From contig DASCMS010000033.1 in NCBI GenBank assembly GCA_036011085.1, forward strand, positions 10,094 through 74,093: DNA of 64,000 nucleotides, written 5' to 3'. Positions 61,078 to 64,000 of the stretch are shown one piece after another (the first letter of the stretch is position 1; each line of letters starts with the position of its first letter). Source of the DNA: UBA8231 sp036011085 (lineage in GTDB: Bacteria > Latescibacterota > UBA2968 > UBA8231). Both the position numbers and the translations under genes were made by a program. Under the pieces are notes generated by a model, which saw only the letters and a list, made by a program, of their open reading frames with translations, was not told the origin of the DNA and searched no databases.

Positions 61078-62529
61078 ATGACTGACCATATCCCTTCCCA
61101 ACCCACCGAGCCCCGGCACACGGTGCTGTTGGTCGACGACCAGGCCGTCGTCGGCGAGATGGTGCGTCGTATCCTCCGTGCCGCCGGCGAGAGTGGGTTC
61201 CATTTCTGCTCGAGTGCCGAGAGCGCGTTGGACATGGTCCGCCAGTTCCGCCCCACCGTCATCCTGCAGGATCTTTCGATGCCGGATGTGGACGGCCTCG
61301 AACTGCTGGACCGGTATCAGAAGGACGTGGCACTGAAGGATATTCCCGTCATCGTGCTGTCCGGGAAGGAAGACCCCCAGGTCAAGGCGGTAGCCTTCGC
61401 CCGAGGGGCGAGTGACTACATCGTCAAGCTGCCGGACCCGGCCGAGCTGGTGGCCCGGGTGCGGCGGCATTCACTGGGGTACATCCATCTGCTGCAACGC
61501 CGTCGCGGCGAGCAGGCATTGCGGGATGCCGAGCGCACGGCGCGCCAGGCCGCCGAAGAAGCGTCCCGGGCGAATCGCGCCAAGAGCGTCTTTCTGGCAA
61601 ATATGGGGCACGAGCTGCGCACACCGCTGAACTCCATCATCGGTTACGCCGAGGTTCTCAAGGCATTGCCGGAGCTTTCCACCGAGGCCACTCGCGCTGT
61701 CGAGCAGATCGCCATGGCCGGGGCCGATCTGACGCACCTCATCGAGCGCATTCTCCACGTGTCCCAGATCGACGGGGAGCCCGACCAGGTGGAGCCAGCC
61801 GACTTCGATCTCTCCCGTCTGCTCGATGAAGTCTCCGTCGCCTTCCAGGCGCGTTGCGCCCACAAGGGGCTCGAGTGGAGCCTCGATACGGCCAAGAACG
61901 TCGGCACCGTGCGCGGGGACCCCGCCATGCTGCGCCAGGTCCTGGTGCAGCTGCTCGACAACGCTGTGAAGTTCACACCAAGCGGGCACGTCCGGCTGAC
62001 GGTGGCCGTCGTCGGTGAGGGTGAATCCCACCGCTTCGATGTGGACGATTCCGGACCCGGAATCTCACCTGAGCAGCGCCACGGTCTCCTGGAAGCTCTG
62101 CAACAGGGCGACGAGGCCAAGGCAGAAGTCGTCACCAAGGGCGGGCTCGGGTCGGGGCTGAGTCTCGGAAGGAATCTGGTAGTCGCTATGGGTGGGCGTC
62201 TCGAGATCGACGGCGCTCCGGGAGGCGGCACAAGGGTTACATTTCATCTGCCGCTGGCCAGCGGCCCGTCTGGTACTCCCCAGGAGGGGACGGTGGGAGA
62301 TCGTTCCGAGACGGAGGAACCGTTGCCCCACGTCGGACTTCCCGAGGATCTGGCTGCCGCCCTTGAACAAGCCCTCGCAACCCGCAGCATGACCGACTTG
62401 AAGAAGTGCATCACCAGGGTCGGGAGGCTCGGCCCCGCCGGACATCAGCTGGCGGTCCGTCTGCGTGAGCTGGCGGCGCAGTTCGATTTGGATGCTATCG
62501 CTTCTCTGCTGAGAGAGACTTCGACATGA
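61078..62529 (+). CDS. Receiver-histidine kinase fusion (reverse-order hybrid)
   Basis: 483 residues from ATG 61078; an earlier in-frame ATG at 60994 gives 28 unconserved residues. A receiver is N-terminal (VLLVDDQAVVGEMVRR, phospho-Asp in QDLSMPDVDGLELL, Lys in YIVKLPDPAE), followed by a coiled linker and HisKA (FLANMGHELRTPLNSIIGYAEV), then a weakly conserved ATPase domain (LLDNAVKFTPSG, VDDSGPGIS, GLGSGLSLGRN). The last ~90 residues form an extra helical tail. No membrane helix. Kinases with an N-terminal receiver usually sit in the middle of phosphorelays. Overlaps the next gene (ATGA). Confidence 0.88.
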   Translation: MTDHIPSQPTEPRHTVLLVDDQAVVGEMVRRILRAAGESGFHFCSSAESALDMVRQFRPTVILQDLSMPDVDGLELLDRYQKDVALKDIPVIVLSGKEDPQVKAVAFARGASDYIVKLPDPAELVARVRRHSLGYIHLLQRRRGEQALRDAERTARQAAEEASRANRAKSVFLANMGHELRTPLNSIIGYAEVLKALPELSTEATRAVEQIAMAGADLTHLIERILHVSQIDGEPDQVEPADFDLSRLLDEVSVAFQARCAHKGLEWSLDTAKNVGTVRGDPAMLRQVLVQLLDNAVKFTPSGHVRLTVAVVGEGESHRFDVDDSGPGISPEQRHGLLEALQQGDEAKAEVVTKGGLGSGLSLGRNLVVAMGGRLEIDGAPGGGTRVTFHLPLASGPSGTPQEGTVGDRSETEEPLPHVGLPEDLAAALEQALATRSMTDLKKCITRVGRLGPAGHQLAVRLRELAAQFDLDAIASLLRETST

Positions 62530-63539
62530 ATGAGCCACCCGCCCTCGATCTGAAGGGCTGCAAGATCCTTGTCACCGATGATGTGCCGGCCAATCTGGAC
62601 GTCCTCTTCCAGGCACTCGACGGCGAGGGGTACAACGTCCACGTCGCCTCCGATGGCGTCACCTCGCTGGAGGTGGCAACTCACTCCCATCCCGATCTCA
62701 TTCTGCTCGACGTGATGATGCCGGGAATCGACGGCTATGAGACATGCCGTCGTCTGAAGGCCGACCCCGCCCTGCGTGGGATCCCGGTGATCTTCCTCAC
62801 GGCGCGGGATGACCTGGAAGGGATCGTGGAGGGTTTTACTGCCGGCGGCGAGGATTACGTCACCAAACCCTTCAAGAAGGAAGAAGTGCTGGCACGGATC
62901 CGCACCCATCTCGAGCGCGCCCTGCTGGCACGACAGCTGAACGAGCTGAACGCCCATCTCGAGCAGAAGGTGGAGGAGCGGACGCGAGAGCTGCAGTTCA
63001 AGGTGGCCGAACTGGAGGGCAAGGATCGTATCGCCCAACACCTGCTCACAGTGCACTCTCTGGACGAGACCCTGGGGCTGGTACTCGAAGTGCTGTCAGA
63101 GGTGCTGCTGGTGGAGCGGGCCGTCATCTACCTGGACGAGGACGCCGGCCTGACGCCGGCCGCGGCAATCGGTTTTTCCGGTAAGGCTCCGGTGACCGAT
63201 GCCTCCGCCCTGACACAGCACGGCGGGGACGTCGATCCGGCAGCGGTCGCCCAGATACGGCAGACCCGGGAGCCGGTACGCCAGTCCGAGCCCGAGTCAG
63301 CGCTCATCCCCATCCATGCACAGCAGGAGCTGCTCGGCGTCGTGCATGTCTTCGAGCGCGCCAGTGGCCGGCCCCTCGGGGACGAAGACTTGCGCACCCT
63401 GGGCAGCTTCGCCCTGCAAGCGGCGGTGGCAATCCGCGACGCCCAGATGCGACAGGACCCGGACGAATGGAAAGATCAACTGGAGGAGGTCCTCGAGATC
63501 GAGCAGGAGATCGAGGAGACGGGTGGGTCCCGGGAATGA
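62526..63539 (+). CDS. Response regulator with coiled coil and GAF-like domain
   Basis: 337 residues from ATG 62526. Receiver domain: ILVTDDVPANLDVLFQAL, phospho-Asp in LILLDVMMPGIDGYE, Lys in YVTKPFKKEEVLAR. A coiled coil (LNELNAHLEQKVEERTREL) leads to a GAF-like sensor (HLLTVHSLDETLGLVLEVLSE opening; LIPIHAQQELLGVVHVF strand). No DNA-binding or enzymatic output domain is present, so output is through protein contacts or the following gene. Overlaps its neighbours on both sides, which implies one transcript. Confidence 0.87.
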   Translation: MNEPPALDLKGCKILVTDDVPANLDVLFQALDGEGYNVHVASDGVTSLEVATHSHPDLILLDVMMPGIDGYETCRRLKADPALRGIPVIFLTARDDLEGIVEGFTAGGEDYVTKPFKKEEVLARIRTHLERALLARQLNELNAHLEQKVEERTRELQFKVAELEGKDRIAQHLLTVHSLDETLGLVLEVLSEVLLVERAVIYLDEDAGLTPAAAIGFSGKAPVTDASALTQHGGDVDPAAVAQIRQTREPVRQSEPESALIPIHAQQELLGVVHVFERASGRPLGDEDLRTLGSFALQAAVAIRDAQMRQDPDEWKDQLEEVLEIEQEIEETGGSRE

Positions 63540-64000
63540 AGCCGACCGCCATCTCGTGAATGTCCGGGTCCCCATAGACGAGCTGCTCGTCGGCATGTTC
63601 GTCGAGGCCGGGGTGAAGACGCTGTATCGCGAAGGCGAGATGCGTCACTTCCTCGAGCCCACCGACGCCACGTACCTGGAGCCCACCAGCAAGCGGTTGC
63701 GGCTCATGAAGAAGAAGATCGAGCTGGTGACCACCTCGGGGGGGATGCTTCTCGGCTCCAGGAAACAGATCGCCGCACTGAAGCAGATCAGCATCAGTGA
63801 AGTCGTCGTCAACACCGACAAGAGCGACATCCTGCCCGGGAGCCAGACGGCGTCCGCCGAGCCGGATCCGCCCCCGAAGGGCAAGGCGGAGACAGAGGCA
63901 CCCCGGCGGCCCTCACCACCCCAAAGAGTCGACATTGCCGGGACCGAACGACGCCGGAACTTCGGCCCCAGCAACTCGGGCTGGATGAAACTCGAGGTGA
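63523..64000 (+). CDS. HD-GYP-type (DUF3391-like) protein, N-terminal part; continues past window end
   Basis: Open from GTG 63523 (GAGGAG 4 nt upstream, overlapping the previous stop by 17 bp) to the window edge, 159 codons without a stop. The opening VNVRVPIDELLVGMFVEAG followed by VTTSGGMLLGSRKQI and VVVNTDKSDILPG matches the DUF3391 module that precedes HD-GYP c-di-GMP phosphodiesterase domains. After this a Pro/Glu-rich linker (EPDPPPKGKAETEAP) begins. The catalytic domain, if present, lies outside the window. It is the third gene of the receiver-kinase/receiver-GAF operon, so a c-di-GMP output is likely but inferred. Confidence 0.6.
   Translation, partial: MGPGNEADRHLVNVRVPIDELLVGMFVEAGVKTLYREGEMRHFLEPTDATYLEPTSKRLRLMKKKIELVTTSGGMLLGSRKQIAALKQISISEVVVNTDKSDILPGSQTASAEPDPPPKGKAETEAPRRPSPPQRVDIAGTERRRNFGPSNSGWMKLEV

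Overview
This is a G+C-rich, gene-dense bacterial window with more than 45 protein genes, three tRNAs and no rRNA, phage or CRISPR. A diderm envelope is clear from an RND efflux system with a TolC-like channel, lipoproteins, BamD/CpoB-like TPR proteins, a heptose-P adenylyltransferase and a PorV-like outer-membrane barrel. FlgD/gliding-type C-terminal domains on secreted proteins, PorV/UPF0164-like sequence, FG-GAP giants, an uncharacterised glycyl radical enzyme and sugar-acid/URO-D family genes suggest the FCB side of the tree, for example a Latescibacterota-like lineage. That placement is inference, not a phylogenetic result.

Layout. 1-7.7 kb: 3' end of formate-tetrahydrofolate ligase, a radical SAM protein, an RpoD-type sigma factor, a malic enzyme split by a frameshift, adenylate kinase and small membrane proteins. 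7.8-22 kb: a metal-resistance island with a copper P-type ATPase plus CusABC-type RND operon, a ZIP transporter, a second sigma factor of the same length as the first (278 aa), and an arsM-acr3-arsR-arsC operon behind a 16-bp tandem repeat. 22-25.4 kb: 2-hydroxyacid dehydrogenase, galactonate-dehydratase-like enolase and a URO-D-like protein. 25.4-34 kb: signalling, with three histidine kinases, an NtrC-type regulator broken at a C9 run, a potassium-channel remnant and a cluster of four GRGACA-N4-TGTC dyads. 34-38.8 kb: rRNA/tRNA m5C methyltransferase, lipoprotein, HD hydrolase and the glycyl radical enzyme. 38.9-48.3 kb: a secreted discoidin-type protein, tRNA-Arg, an operon with cpoB-like, bamD-like, nadD and thrC genes, and a CHASE2 adenylate cyclase. 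48.3-60.2 kb: a TPR protein and a three-gene operon encoding a 2.1-kDa-residue-scale (about 2105 aa) FG-GAP/Ig giant, a smaller FG-GAP protein and a PorV-transglutaminase-TPR fusion. 60.2-64 kb: rfaE2, tRNA-His, tRNA-Arg, and a signalling operon (receiver-kinase, receiver-GAF, start of an HD-GYP-type protein).

Most notable signals: (1) a 16-bp dyad shared upstream of both sigma-factor genes at nearly equal distance (94-98 bp) and present four times before a sensor kinase gene; (2) the secreted FG-GAP/PorV-like operon with its unusual fusion protein; (3) three tandem 18-bp units whose hairpin arms differ but stay complementary, starting on the stop codon of that fusion gene; (4) a glycyl radical enzyme with a non-dehydratase active-site sequence. 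Two frameshifts, a channel remnant and an orphan terminator next to a truncated kinase show either local decay or assembly errors. All function calls are from motif recognition by eye; no database search was run.
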